A stretch of 64,000 nt of DNA from Streptomyces hundungensis (GCF_003627815.1 NZ_CP032698.1:1550001-1614000), one strand, 5' to 3'. Numbered from the stretch's first letter, positions 9,778-17,529 are shown. A program made the numbers and translations. The notes: generated from the letters alone by a model not told the origin.

Positions 9778-9839
9778 CGGGGACCGCCCGGGGCGGGAAC
9801 GGCGGCCGTCCCTTGGAGCTGGAGATCTTCCGTAGCCAT
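9774..9839 (-). other. Possible 21-codon leader ORF overlapping the hpnC start
   Basis: ATG at 9839 opens a 21-codon frame (MATEDLQLQGTAAVPAPG...) whose TGA overlaps the hpnC GTG by four bases (GTGA). A GGAG lies 12 nt before the ATG, whereas the hpnC GTG has only a weak GGCGG. It could be a translationally coupled leader peptide, or the true N-terminus of hpnC displaced by a second indel. I cannot decide from the sequence alone. Confidence 0.3.
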
Positions 9840-10116
9840 GGCCGTCACATCTCCCGTTCTACACCGCCGACCCAATACATCCTATTTCGGACACGCCGCC
9901 TGACCTCCCCGGACGCCGTGACCTGCCGTGCGAGGAACCGGGGGCGTATCACCCCACTTGCCGCGAATCAGCACCGGTACAGCTTACGTTGTACAACGAC
10001 CGCCCCCGCGTCGGGGTGTTGCGAGCATTACAAGAACACCTCGATCCCGCCCAACCTTCCCCGTACAACGGCGCGTTGACGGGTCCTGACCCTCCGACCA
10101 CACCATAGGACGCACG
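9840..10116 (-). promoter_or_regulatory. Upstream region of the hopanoid operon with -10 candidate and palindrome
   Basis: This 277-bp stretch has no gene. On the minus strand a TAGGAT hexamer (plus-strand 9879-9884) resembles a Streptomyces -10 element, about 40 bp before the short leader ORF, but no good -35 is seen. A perfect 12-bp palindrome CGTTGTACAACG lies at 9987-9998. An imperfect related element, GTACAACG-GCG-CGTTGAC, lies at 10063-10080. The shared TTGTAC/GTACAA half-sites suggest operators for an unidentified repressor. Confidence 0.4.
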
Positions 10117-10146
10117 AGCCCCTGCCGTGGTTGATCGACAGGGGCT
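10117..10146 (-). terminator. Hairpin after the ABC exporter operon
   Basis: Perfect 8-bp inverted repeat AGCCCCTG / CAGGGGCT with a 14-nt loop, starting 31 bp past the stop of the ATP-binding subunit gene. It separates the exporter operon from the hopanoid operon transcribed in the same direction. Confidence 0.6.
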
Positions 10147-10176
10147 TGGAATCGCGGTCCGGTGGATGACCGTGCG

Positions 10177-10992
10177 TCAGCGGCCGGACTCCTTCTGATA
10201 GGCCTTGACGACCTCGTCGGTCGGCCCGTCCATGAGGAGCTCGCCGCGCTCCAGCCACAGCACGCGGTCGCAGGTGTCCCGGATGGAGCCGATGCTGTGG
10301 CTCACCAGGAACACGGTTCCGGCGTGCTTGCGCAGCTCCCTGATCCGCTCCTCGGAGCGGATCTGGAACTGGCGGTCACCGGTGGCGAGCGCCTCGTCGA
10401 TCATGAGGACGTCGTGGTCCTTGGCGGCGGCGATGGAGAACCGCAGGCGGGCCGCCATGCCGGAGGAGTACGTCCGCATCGGAAGGGAGATGAAGTCGCC
10501 CTTGTCGTTGATGCCGGAGAAGTCGACGATCTCCTCGTAGCGCTCCTTGACCTCCTCGCGCGACATGCCCATGGCGAGGCCGCCGAGGATCACGTTGCGC
10601 TCGCCGGTGAGGTCGTTCATCAGCGCCGCGTTGACGCCGAGGAGCGAGGGCTGGCCGTCGGTGTAGACCCGGCCGCTCTCGGGCGGCAGCAGCCCCGCGA
10701 TGGCGCGCAGCAGGGTCGACTTGCCGGAGCCGTTGGAGCCGATCAGGCCGATCGCCTCGCCCCGGTAGGCGGTGAACGACACGCCCTTGACCGCGTGCAC
10801 CCGCCGCATGCCCCGGCCGGCCCCGCCGGTCTTGTCCCGCTTCACGATGCGCGACAGGGCCGCGGTGGCGCTGCCCCGCCCGCCCCCGCCGCCGTTGACG
10901 GTGTACACGATGTGCACGTCGTCGCAGATGACGGTGGGAATGCGCGCGTCCTCGACGGCGACGCGGTCCTTGATGTCCTCAGCCACGGCCAT
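10177..10992 (-). CDS. ABC exporter ATP-binding subunit, TagH/Wzt-like
   Basis: ATPase of a polysaccharide or teichoic-acid type ABC-2 exporter, 271 residues. The Walker A is GSNGSGKST, the signature region YSSGMAARLRFSIA and the Walker B VLMIDEALATGD; the last is the form characteristic of TagH/KpsT/Wzt ATPases. There is an unusual N-terminal insert GGGGGRGSATAALS around residues 34-47 before the catalytic core. No extra C-terminal carbohydrate-binding domain is seen, so the substrate is not obvious. The ATG overlaps the end of the permease gene by 14 bp. It is the last gene of the region-2 operon, before a terminator hairpin. Confidence 0.9.
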   Translation of the reverse strand: MAVAEDIKDRVAVEDARIPTVICDDVHIVYTVNGGGGGRGSATAALSRIVKRDKTGGAGRGMRRVHAVKGVSFTAYRGEAIGLIGSNGSGKSTLLRAIAGLLPPESGRVYTDGQPSLLGVNAALMNDLTGERNVILGGLAMGMSREEVKERYEEIVDFSGINDKGDFISLPMRTYSSGMAARLRFSIAAAKDHDVLMIDEALATGDRQFQIRSEERIRELRKHAGTVFLVSHSIGSIRDTCDRVLWLERGELLMDGPTDEVVKAYQKESGR

Positions 10993-11860
10993 AACGCTCC
11001 TCAGCCTTCCAGAAGTACACGAATCCCAGGGCGCCGACGACCACGGCCCAGGCGGTCGCGAGCAGCCAGACGTGCGGGGGCAGGGACCCGCCGCCGTAAC
11101 CGTCCAGCAGGGCGTAGCGCGCCAGATCCATGTAGATCGCGGCGGGGTTCACCTGGAGGACGTGCTTGAGCCAGCTCGGCTTGTCGTGGAGCACCGCGGT
11201 GATGCTGAACATCACGCCGGACGAATACATCCAGGTCCGCATGATGAACGGCATCAGCTGCGCGAGGTCCGGCGTCTTGGCGCCGAGCCGCGCGAAGATC
11301 AGCGCCAGGCCGGTGTTGAAGACGAACTGGAGCGCCAGCACCGGGATGATCAGCGGCCAGGTCATGCCCGGGGTGAAGCCGGAGGCGACCACCACGATCA
11401 TCAGGACGATCATCGAGAACAGCAGCTGCTGGAGCTGCTGGAGCGCGAAGGAGATGGGCAGCGAGGCGCGCGGGAAGTGCAGCGCCCGCACCAGGCCCAG
11501 GTTGCCCGAGATCGCCCGTACGCCCGCCATCAGCGAGTTCTGCGTGAAGGTGAACAGGAACACGCCGGTCACCAGGAACGGGATGAAGACGTCGTTGGGG
11601 ATGCCCTTCCGCGTTCCCATGAGCACGCCGAAGATGAAGTAGTAGACCAGCGCGTTCAGCAGGGGCGTCGCCACCTGCCAGATCTGGCCGAGTTTCGCCT
11701 CGCTGTACTGCGCGGTCAGCTTGGCCGACGAGAACGACAGGATGAAGTGGCGCCGGCCCCACAGCTGCTTGATGTAAGCGGTGAGCCCGGGTCGGGCACC
11801 GCTCACCGACAGCCCGTGCTTGGCGGCGAGGTCCGCCGGGGACAGGGTTGTGTCACTCAC
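10979..11860 (-). CDS. ABC-2 type exporter permease, TagG/Wzm-like
   Basis: Integral membrane subunit of 293 residues with about six hydrophobic segments (for example ALVYYFIFGVLM, FLVTGVFLFTF, MIVLMIVVVASGF, VWLLATAWAVVVGALGFVYF) and the ABC-2 family layout. It begins with GTG at 11860, 72 bp after the glycosyltransferase stop. It pairs with the ATPase encoded next and would move a lipid-linked glycan or polyol-phosphate polymer across the membrane. The gene order (synthesis genes, permease, ATPase) matches teichoic-acid and O-antigen export operons; the actual cargo is inferred. Confidence 0.88.
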   Translation of the reverse strand: MSDTTLSPADLAAKHGLSVSGARPGLTAYIKQLWGRRHFILSFSSAKLTAQYSEAKLGQIWQVATPLLNALVYYFIFGVLMGTRKGIPNDVFIPFLVTGVFLFTFTQNSLMAGVRAISGNLGLVRALHFPRASLPISFALQQLQQLLFSMIVLMIVVVASGFTPGMTWPLIIPVLALQFVFNTGLALIFARLGAKTPDLAQLMPFIMRTWMYSSGVMFSITAVLHDKPSWLKHVLQVNPAAIYMDLARYALLDGYGGGSLPPHVWLLATAWAVVVGALGFVYFWKAEERYGRG

Positions 11861-11932
11861 AAGTGGAAACTTTCGTGTTCATGAAGTACGCCCGATGGTC
11901 GAGTACGCCCGATGGTCGCGGAGCCGAGACTC

Positions 11933-12832
11933 TCAGATGACGGGGGGACGGCCCAGCCGGGTGAGCTTGAAGACCGTACGCCACTTCATGGGGCGGCGGG
12001 GTCCGCAGGGCGTCGCCCAGCCCTCCTTGAAACCGCCGAACCAGGCCTTGAGCGCCGGCCCCGAGGGCTTGCGCGCCAGGGTCAGCAGCAGCCAGACCCC
12101 GAGGTAGACCGGGACGAGCGGCGCGGGCAGGTTGCGCCGGGCCAGCCAGACCCGGTTGCGGGCCACCATCCGGTGGTAGACCGCGTGCCGGGACGGGGCG
12201 GTCGTCGGGTGGTGCAGGACCATGTCCGCGCGGTAGTCGATCATCCAGCCGGCGTCCAGCGCCCGCCAGGCGAGGTCGGTTTCCTCGTGCGCGTAGAAGA
12301 ACTCGCCGGGCAGCGCCCCGACCTCCGCGAACACCCGGGTGCGTACGGCGTTGGCGCCGCCGAGGAAGGTCGTCACGCGTGAGGAGCGCATCGGGTCGGC
12401 GGCGCGCAGCCTCGGCACGTGGCGGCGCTGGGTGACGCCGGTGTCCGGGTCGGCGATCCGGAAGCTGATGATGCCGAGCTCCGGGTCGGCCGCGAAGGCC
12501 TGACGGCACAGCTCGGCGGTGTCCTTGTGCGCGAGCAGCCCGTCGTCGTCGAGGAAGAGCAGCACGTCCATCTCGCCGCCCGAGGGCCCGAACGCCTCGA
12601 TGCCGACGTTGCGACCGCCCGGGATGCCCAGGTTCTCCGGCAGCTCCACGGTGCGTACGCCGTCGGGGACCTCGGGGACCGGGGCTCCGTTGCCGACCAC
12701 CACGACCTCGATCCGGTCGCCGTCCTGCCCGGCCACCGAGTCGAGCAGGGCGCGCAGTTCGGCGGGGCGGTTGCCCATGGTGATGATCACCGCGCCGACC
12801 TTCAGGGGGCCGCCCTGCACCGGGGCGCTCAC
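11933..12832 (-). CDS. Family 2 glycosyltransferase
   Basis: GT-A fold glycosyltransferase of 299 residues. The N-terminus VGAVIITMGNRPAELRALL is the nucleotide-sugar strand, LENLGIPGGRNVGI-like residues follow, and the metal-binding DxD motif is in LLFLDDDGLLAH. The acceptor region contains ANAVRTRVF and FFYAHEETDLAWR, the ED-type catalytic segment of rhamnosyl/galactofuranosyl-type enzymes. The GTG start overlaps the stop of the preceding CDP-alcohol transferase (GTGA). It probably decorates or extends the lipid or polymer made by this operon. Donor and acceptor are unknown. Confidence 0.88.
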   Translation of the reverse strand: MSAPVQGGPLKVGAVIITMGNRPAELRALLDSVAGQDGDRIEVVVVGNGAPVPEVPDGVRTVELPENLGIPGGRNVGIEAFGPSGGEMDVLLFLDDDGLLAHKDTAELCRQAFAADPELGIISFRIADPDTGVTQRRHVPRLRAADPMRSSRVTTFLGGANAVRTRVFAEVGALPGEFFYAHEETDLAWRALDAGWMIDYRADMVLHHPTTAPSRHAVYHRMVARNRVWLARRNLPAPLVPVYLGVWLLLTLARKPSGPALKAWFGGFKEGWATPCGPRRPMKWRTVFKLTRLGRPPVI

Positions 12833-13608
12833 TTCAGCCTGCTCGACGCGAGGATGGACACGAGGTGCAGCAGCGTCTGGAGCAGCGCGATGCCGGCGAG
12901 CACCGCGACGCCAAGACGCGAGAAGTACAGATCGCCCCGGACCTGGTCCGCGACCGCGAGGACCAGGATCAGCAGGGACGCCTCGATGCCGAGGACGAGG
13001 CGGTGGAACTTCAGGCCCGCGGCGGCCCGGCGGGCCAGCGCCATGCCCGAGGAGCGCGGGGTGGCCGCCGCGTCCTTGACCGGCGGAAGGCCGCCCTGGT
13101 GGCGGGCGACGCCCACGAGGTCGGTCTCGGCCTTGATCAGGATCGCGCCGAGCGCGGCGAGCGTCCCGAGGAAGGCCCACAGCCAGTCGATGCGGCCGGG
13201 GCCCCACAGGTCGGCGGCGCGCAGGCCGAAGCCGACCAGGACCGCCGCGTCGCACAGGTAGGCGCCGACGCGGTCGAGGTAGACCCCGGAGAGCGAGAAC
13301 TGCTTCTTCCAGCGCGCCACTTCGCCGTCGACGCAGTCGAGCAGCAGATAGCCCTGGACGGCCACGACGCCGAGGACGGCGCCCCAGACGCCCGGCACCA
13401 GCAGGGCCGGAGCGGCGAGGACACCGCTGAGCGTCATCAGGTAGGTCAGCTGGTTCGGCGTGACCTTGGTGGTGACCAGGACGCGGGTGATGCGCAGGGA
13501 GATCTCGCGCATGTACAGGCGGCCGCCCCAGTGTTCGCCGCTGACCCGGTCCTTCACACCCGCCGGGTGCACGACCGGGCGGAGCTCAGCTACGGATGGT
13601 CTTGGCAT
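12829..13608 (-). CDS. CDP-alcohol phosphatidyltransferase-family membrane protein with altered motif
   Basis: Membrane enzyme family that moves a phospho-alcohol or phosphatidyl group from a CDP-linked donor. The 259-residue protein has several hydrophobic segments and most of the family signature: DCVDGEVARWKKQFSLSG then VYLD. The consensus ends DxxxD, but here the last position is Ala (DRVGA), so the fourth Asp, usually assigned as the general base, is missing. The larger paralogue encoded upstream keeps all four. It may be inactive, use another base, or have a binding role. It starts within the end of the dehydrogenase gene (23-bp overlap) and ends in a GTGA overlap with the glycosyltransferase. 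Confidence 0.85.
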   Translation of the reverse strand: MPRPSVAELRPVVHPAGVKDRVSGEHWGGRLYMREISLRITRVLVTTKVTPNQLTYLMTLSGVLAAPALLVPGVWGAVLGVVAVQGYLLLDCVDGEVARWKKQFSLSGVYLDRVGAYLCDAAVLVGFGLRAADLWGPGRIDWLWAFLGTLAALGAILIKAETDLVGVARHQGGLPPVKDAAATPRSSGMALARRAAAGLKFHRLVLGIEASLLILVLAVADQVRGDLYFSRLGVAVLAGIALLQTLLHLVSILASSRLK

Positions 13609-14647
13609 AGTCGGCGTACGCGTCCCTGATCTGGTCGGTGGACAGGTCGAGGTGTTCGAGGATGGTGTAGCGGCCGGGCCGGGTCTGCGGCGCGAACTCC
13701 ACGGCCCGCACGAACTCCTCGACGGTGAAGCCGAGTTCCTCCACCGTCACCGGCAGGGCGTGCCTGCGCAGCACCTCGGCCATGAGGGCGGACTGCTCGG
13801 CCGCGCCGCGCAGGTGCATCGCGAACGCGGCGCCCAGGCCGCACTGTTCGCCGTGGCTCGCGGCGCGCTGCGGGAAGAGCAGGTCGAAGGCGTGGCTGAT
13901 CTCGTGGCAGGCACCGGAGGAGGGCCGGCTGTCGCCGCTGATCGACATCGCGATGCCGGACATGACCAGGCCCTCGGAGAGGGTGACCAGGAAGTCGTCG
14001 TCGCCGACGGTGCCGGGGTGGCGCAGCACCGCCTCGCCCGCGCTGCGCGCCATGGCGGCGGCCAGGCCGTCGACGTGCTCCCCGGTCTCGCGGTGCGAGA
14101 GCTCCCAGTCCGCGATCGCGGAGAGGTTGGAGATCGCGTCGCCGATGCCCGAGCGCACGAAACGCGCGGGCGCCTCCCGGATCACGTCCAGGTCGATGAG
14201 GATCGCCAGCGGGGTGGGCACGCCGTAGGAGCCGCGCCCGTTGTCGTTGTCGAGGGTGGAGATCGGCGAGCAGATGCCGTCGTGCGACAGGTTCGTGGCG
14301 ACCGCGACCATCGGAAGCCCGACTCGGGCCGCCGCGTACTTGGTCACGTCGATGATCTTGCCGCCGCCGAGCGCCACGACCGCGTCGTAGCGCTTGCCGC
14401 GGATCTGGTCGGCGAGCTTGACCGCCGCGTCGATGGTGCCGCCGTCGACCGCGTACCACTCGGCGCCCGGCAGGACCGGGGCGAACTGCTCGCGCAGCTT
14501 CTGCCCCGATCCCCCGCTGACCGCGATCGCCAGATTGCCGTTGACGGAGATGCGCTGGTCGGCGAGGACGGTCGCGAGGTCGTCGAGGGCGCCGCGACGG
14601 ATGTCGACGACGACGGGCGAGGGGATCAGTCGCGTCAGTACTGGCAC
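13586..14647 (-). CDS. Iron-containing alcohol dehydrogenase, glycerol-1-phosphate dehydrogenase-like
   Basis: NAD(P)-dependent, metal-requiring dehydrogenase of 353 residues. The nucleotide site is ALGGGKIIDVTKY (near 92-104), followed by TNLSHDGICSPIS, a segment typical of the EgsA/AraM branch. Likely metal ligands are Asp170 (SGIGDAISN), His248 (GACHEISHAFD) and His265 (ASHGEQ). This branch reduces dihydroxyacetone phosphate to sn-glycerol-1-phosphate, but related enzymes act on other phospho-aldehydes or ketones, so the substrate is open. The GTG start lies 13 bp inside the nucleotidyltransferase gene, so the pair is translationally coupled. Confidence 0.85.
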   Translation of the reverse strand: MPVLTRLIPSPVVVDIRRGALDDLATVLADQRISVNGNLAIAVSGGSGQKLREQFAPVLPGAEWYAVDGGTIDAAVKLADQIRGKRYDAVVALGGGKIIDVTKYAAARVGLPMVAVATNLSHDGICSPISTLDNDNGRGSYGVPTPLAILIDLDVIREAPARFVRSGIGDAISNLSAIADWELSHRETGEHVDGLAAAMARSAGEAVLRHPGTVGDDDFLVTLSEGLVMSGIAMSISGDSRPSSGACHEISHAFDLLFPQRAASHGEQCGLGAAFAMHLRGAAEQSALMAEVLRRHALPVTVEELGFTVEEFVRAVEFAPQTRPGRYTILEHLDLSTDQIRDAYADYAKTIRS

Positions 14648-15372
14648 GCGATCTCACGGCCCTTCGCCAGGTCGTCGTGGTTGTCGATCTCGACCCACGA
14701 CACCTCGCCGATGGGGGCCACGTCGACGGTGAAGCCGCGGCTCACGAGCTCCTGGTAGCCGTCCTCGTAGTAGAGGTCGGGGTCGCGCTCGAAGGTGGCC
14801 TTCAGGGCGTCCGCGAGCTCCTCGGCGGCCTCCGCCTCGATGAGCGTGACGCCGATGTACTCGCCGGTGGCGTCGGCGGGGTCCATCAGCTTGGTGATGC
14901 GCTGAACGCCCTTGCCCTCGGCGGTGATGACCTTCATCTCCTCGTCGGCGAGGGACTTCACCGTGTCGAGGGCGAGGATGATCTTCTGGCCCTGGCCGCG
15001 CGCGGCCAGCAGGGTCTTCTCGACGGAGACGGGGTGGACCGTGTCGCCGTTGGCGAGGATCACACCGCGCTTGAGGACCTCACGGGCGCACCACAGGGAG
15101 TAGGCGTTGTTCCACTCCTCGGCCTTGTCGTTGTCGATCAGCGTGATCGTGACGCCGTACTTGGCCTCCAGGGCCTCCTTGCGGGCGTACACGGCTTCCT
15201 TGCGGTAGCCGACCACGACGGCGACTTCGGTGAGGCCGACCTCGGCGAAGTTCTTCAGCGCGATGTCCAGGACGGTGGTGTCACCGTCGACAGGCACGAG
15301 GGCCTTCGGAAGCGTGTCGGTGTAGGGGCGCAGACGGCGTCCGGCACCGGCTGCCAGTACGAGGCCAATCAT
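14635..15372 (-). CDS. Sugar/alcohol-phosphate nucleotidyltransferase (cytidylyltransferase-like)
   Basis: NTP_transferase-fold protein of 245 residues. The signature is at the N-terminus, LVLAAGAGRRLRPYTDTLPKAL, with the Lys at the usual substrate position; the metal-binding Asp is in ILANGDTVHP. Overall shape resembles phosphocholine or inositol-1-phosphate cytidylyltransferases rather than hexose pyrophosphorylases. A simple model is that it activates the product of the adjacent dehydrogenase as a CDP-alcohol for one of the two CDP-alcohol transferases. Its ATG overlaps the upstream stop (ATGA). Nucleotide and substrate specificity are inferred. Confidence 0.85.
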   Translation of the reverse strand: MIGLVLAAGAGRRLRPYTDTLPKALVPVDGDTTVLDIALKNFAEVGLTEVAVVVGYRKEAVYARKEALEAKYGVTITLIDNDKAEEWNNAYSLWCAREVLKRGVILANGDTVHPVSVEKTLLAARGQGQKIILALDTVKSLADEEMKVITAEGKGVQRITKLMDPADATGEYIGVTLIEAEAAEELADALKATFERDPDLYYEDGYQELVSRGFTVDVAPIGEVSWVEIDNHDDLAKGREIACQY

Positions 15373-17174
15373 GCTGTTTCTCCTTCGTCATGTACGGCAG
15401 GTGCTCCGGAGGACACCCAGAACCGGATGGACTCCACGAGCACCACGAGCGCGATGACCGCCGCGAGGACGGTGAGCGCCAGGGTGAAGTCGGTGGCTCG
15501 CGTGGCGAGGACGGCGGCCAGCACCGTCACCACGAGCGTGCGGCCCTCCTGGCCGCCGATCACCCGCACCAGCCACTGCGGCGGCGCGCCGGAGCCGCCC
15601 TTGATGCGGTAGACCGTGTCGTAGTGATGGTAGGCGACCGCGGAGACGAGCCCGAAGGCCGCGGGAAGGGCCCCGTCCACGTCCGAGCGGGCCGCGAGGA
15701 TGAGGACCGTGCTGTACTCGGCCACCCGGAAGAGTGGCGGTACGAGCCAGTCGAGGGCGCCCTTGAGGGGGCGGGAGACGGCGAGGCCGGAGAGGACCGC
15801 GTACAGGACGGCGGCGACGATCGTCCGGCGGCTGCCGACGGGCTGGGTCAGGGCGGCGGCGATCAGCGCGGCGGCTCCGACGGCCGCGACCACCGGCGCA
15901 CCCGGGATCCGCGGCGCCTTCGCGGCGACGAGCTGGGCGAGGGGCCCGCTGTCGGCGAGGTCGGCGAGTGCCCGGGCGGCGCGGTCGGTGCGGGGGGCGC
16001 GGCGGCTCACCGAGCGCAGGACGCGGCCCGCGGTGGTGTAGCAGGCGGCGAAGGAGCAGCCGATGAGCAGGGCGTAGAAGACGACGCGGGGCGTGGTGGC
16101 GGCGGTCAGCACGGCGATCATCGCCCAGCGCTCACCGATCGGCAGCACGATCATGCGGCGCACCCACACCGTCCAGCCGACCGCGTCGAGCTTGCCGGAG
16201 AGGGCCGCGGTGGGGCTGGTGTTGGCGGACGCGTCCGTGCCGACGACGTGTGCCTCGTTGAAGGAGAAGTCCACGACGTGGCGGCAGGTCTGGAGGACCA
16301 TCGCGCCGAGCGCCAGCGCCCATACGTCGTCGCCGCCGCGGGCCGCGCCGAGCGCGAGGCCCGCGTAGTAGGCGTACTCCTTGGCGCGGTCGAAGGTGGC
16401 GTCGAGCCAGGCGCCCATCGTCGAGTACTGGAGCGAGTAGCGGGCGAGCTGACCGTCGGTGCAGTCCAGGACGAACGAGACGATCAGCAGCACTCCGGCC
16501 GCGACATAGCCGCCCCTGGTCCCGGTCGCCGCGCAGCCGGCCGCGATCAACGCGGTGATCAGCGAGGCGGTGGTGACCTGGTTGGGGGTGAGCCCCCGGC
16601 GGGCGCACCAGCGGGCGATGTAGCGGGAGTAGGGGCTGATGAAGTGGGTGGTGAAGAAGCCGTCGCGGGACTTGACGGCGTTGCGCAGGCGCACGGCCTC
16701 GTCGTCGACGGCGCTCACGGCCCGGCTCGCGGCGGCCGCGGCGCTCTCGTCGGCGGGGACGGTCGCGATCAGCGAGCCGAGCTCGGGGTGGTGCACCGCG
16801 ACCCCGTCGGCCTCCAGGGCGGCGGCGACGCCGTCGGTGAGCACGGCAGCCGTACGGACCTGGGCGGCGGGCGCCGCAGGTGCCCCGGTCAGGGCGCGGG
16901 CGAGCGCGGGGCGTGCCTCGGCCTGGACGGCCAGGGCGCCCGGCACCGAGGCGGCCGGGAAGCGCGGGTCGGTCAGCGCCAGGCGCAGGGCGTGGAGGTG
17001 GCCGAGGAAGCGCGGGTCGACCAGCGCGACGCGTTCACCGGCCGGCACCTCGGCGAGCAGGCGGGGCAGATCGTCGGGGAGCGAGGCGTTCTGTACGTCG
17101 AATCCCAGCGCGCGCAGATCGTCTCCGAGCTGCGATCCGGGCACCGGCGGACCGGTAAGGATGGCGGTGGACAG
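15369..17174 (-). CDS. Large CDP-alcohol phosphatidyltransferase fusion (DUF5941-type), probable CTG start
   Basis: About 601 residues in three parts: a soluble N-terminal region (roughly 1-160, nucleotidyltransferase-like in composition), a CDP-alcohol transferase domain with the full signature DCTDGQLARYS...MGAWLDATFD at about 237-262, and a C-terminal multi-pass region with at least five hydrophobic segments. The first common start codon is GTG 17144, which has no ribosome-binding site. CTG 17174 has AAGGAG nine bases before it and adds LSTAILTGPP, which continues the domain naturally, so I prefer it. It is the first gene of the region-2 operon and overlaps the cytidylyltransferase by ATGA. 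It likely transfers a phospho-polyol to a lipid or second alcohol. Confidence 0.8.
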   Translation of the reverse strand: MSTAILTGPPVPGSQLGDDLRALGFDVQNASLPDDLPRLLAEVPAGERVALVDPRFLGHLHALRLALTDPRFPAASVPGALAVQAEARPALARALTGAPAAPAAQVRTAAVLTDGVAAALEADGVAVHHPELGSLIATVPADESAAAAASRAVSAVDDEAVRLRNAVKSRDGFFTTHFISPYSRYIARWCARRGLTPNQVTTASLITALIAAGCAATGTRGGYVAAGVLLIVSFVLDCTDGQLARYSLQYSTMGAWLDATFDRAKEYAYYAGLALGAARGGDDVWALALGAMVLQTCRHVVDFSFNEAHVVGTDASANTSPTAALSGKLDAVGWTVWVRRMIVLPIGERWAMIAVLTAATTPRVVFYALLIGCSFAACYTTAGRVLRSVSRRAPRTDRAARALADLADSGPLAQLVAAKAPRIPGAPVVAAVGAAALIAAALTQPVGSRRTIVAAVLYAVLSGLAVSRPLKGALDWLVPPLFRVAEYSTVLILAARSDVDGALPAAFGLVSAVAYHHYDTVYRIKGGSGAPPQWLVRVIGGQEGRTLVVTVLAAVLATRATDFTLALTVLAAVIALVVLVESIRFWVSSGAPAVHDEGETA

Positions 17175-17440
17175 ACGAATTCACTCCTTGCGACGGACAC
17201 GGCTGACGGCCCGGCCCGGCCCGGTACGGGGGCGGGCGGCACGTCGGCAGAGGCTATCGGATGCACGGAACCGGGAATTCACTGGCCGTTCACGCCCGCT
17301 GAGGCCCGGGAGCGCCGGTGCGAGGGGCGCCGCGATCATCATGGTGGATCAAGGGCGCACCCCACAAACCGCGTACCGAGGGGGCTTGTCCACTCGCCGC
17401 GCCGGGTCGGCCCCCAGGTGCTCGGCGTGATCTCCCCGGC
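17175..17440. other. Divergent intergenic region, region-2 operon side
   Basis: This 266-bp non-coding stretch lies upstream of the CDP-alcohol transferase operon (minus strand). The AAGGAG site for the CTG start is at its left edge. I see no convincing -35/-10 pair for the minus strand and no gene. Confidence 0.5.
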
Positions 17441-17474
17441 GCTCTGACCTGCAAGCATTTATGCAGGTCAGAGC
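17441..17474. repeat. 13-bp perfect inverted repeat upstream of zitB
   Basis: GCTCTGACCTGCA (17441-17453) and TGCAGGTCAGAGC (17462-17474) are perfectly complementary around an 8-nt spacer AGCATTTA. It lies between divergent genes, so it does not terminate any visible transcription unit. It sits directly upstream of the Zur-box-like site and may be part of an extended regulator footprint or a separate operator. Confidence 0.75.
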
Positions 17475-17477
17475 ATA

Positions 17478-17492
17478 TGACAACGGTGTTCA
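17478..17492 (+). promoter_or_regulatory. Zur-box-like operator upstream of zitB promoter
   Basis: TGACAACGGTGTTCA is a 15-bp quasi-palindrome (TGA..AC.GT..TCA) matching the general pattern of actinobacterial Zur boxes. It ends 8 bp before a -35-like TTGCAC at 17501. In S. coelicolor zinc-bound Zur is known to activate the zinc exporter gene zitB from a box immediately upstream of its promoter; the layout here is the same. The match is by eye, not by matrix score. Confidence 0.6.
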
Positions 17493-17500
17493 GTGCCGTG

Positions 17501-17529
17501 TTGCACATACCCCCTACCCGTAGTTCACT
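17501..17529 (+). promoter_or_regulatory. Candidate zitB promoter
   Basis: TTGCAC (17501-17506) is followed after 17 bp by TTCACT (17524-17529); an overlapping alternative -10 is TAGTTC at 17521. The weak -10 would fit a promoter that needs an activator. Transcription would begin about 60 bp before the zitB ATG. Confidence 0.45.

Noticed and set aside
10177..17174. Phosphonate biosynthesis cluster
   Set aside because: The dehydrogenase/nucleotidyltransferase/CDP-alcohol transferase combination recalls phosphonate clusters, but no phosphoenolpyruvate mutase or decarboxylase is encoded.
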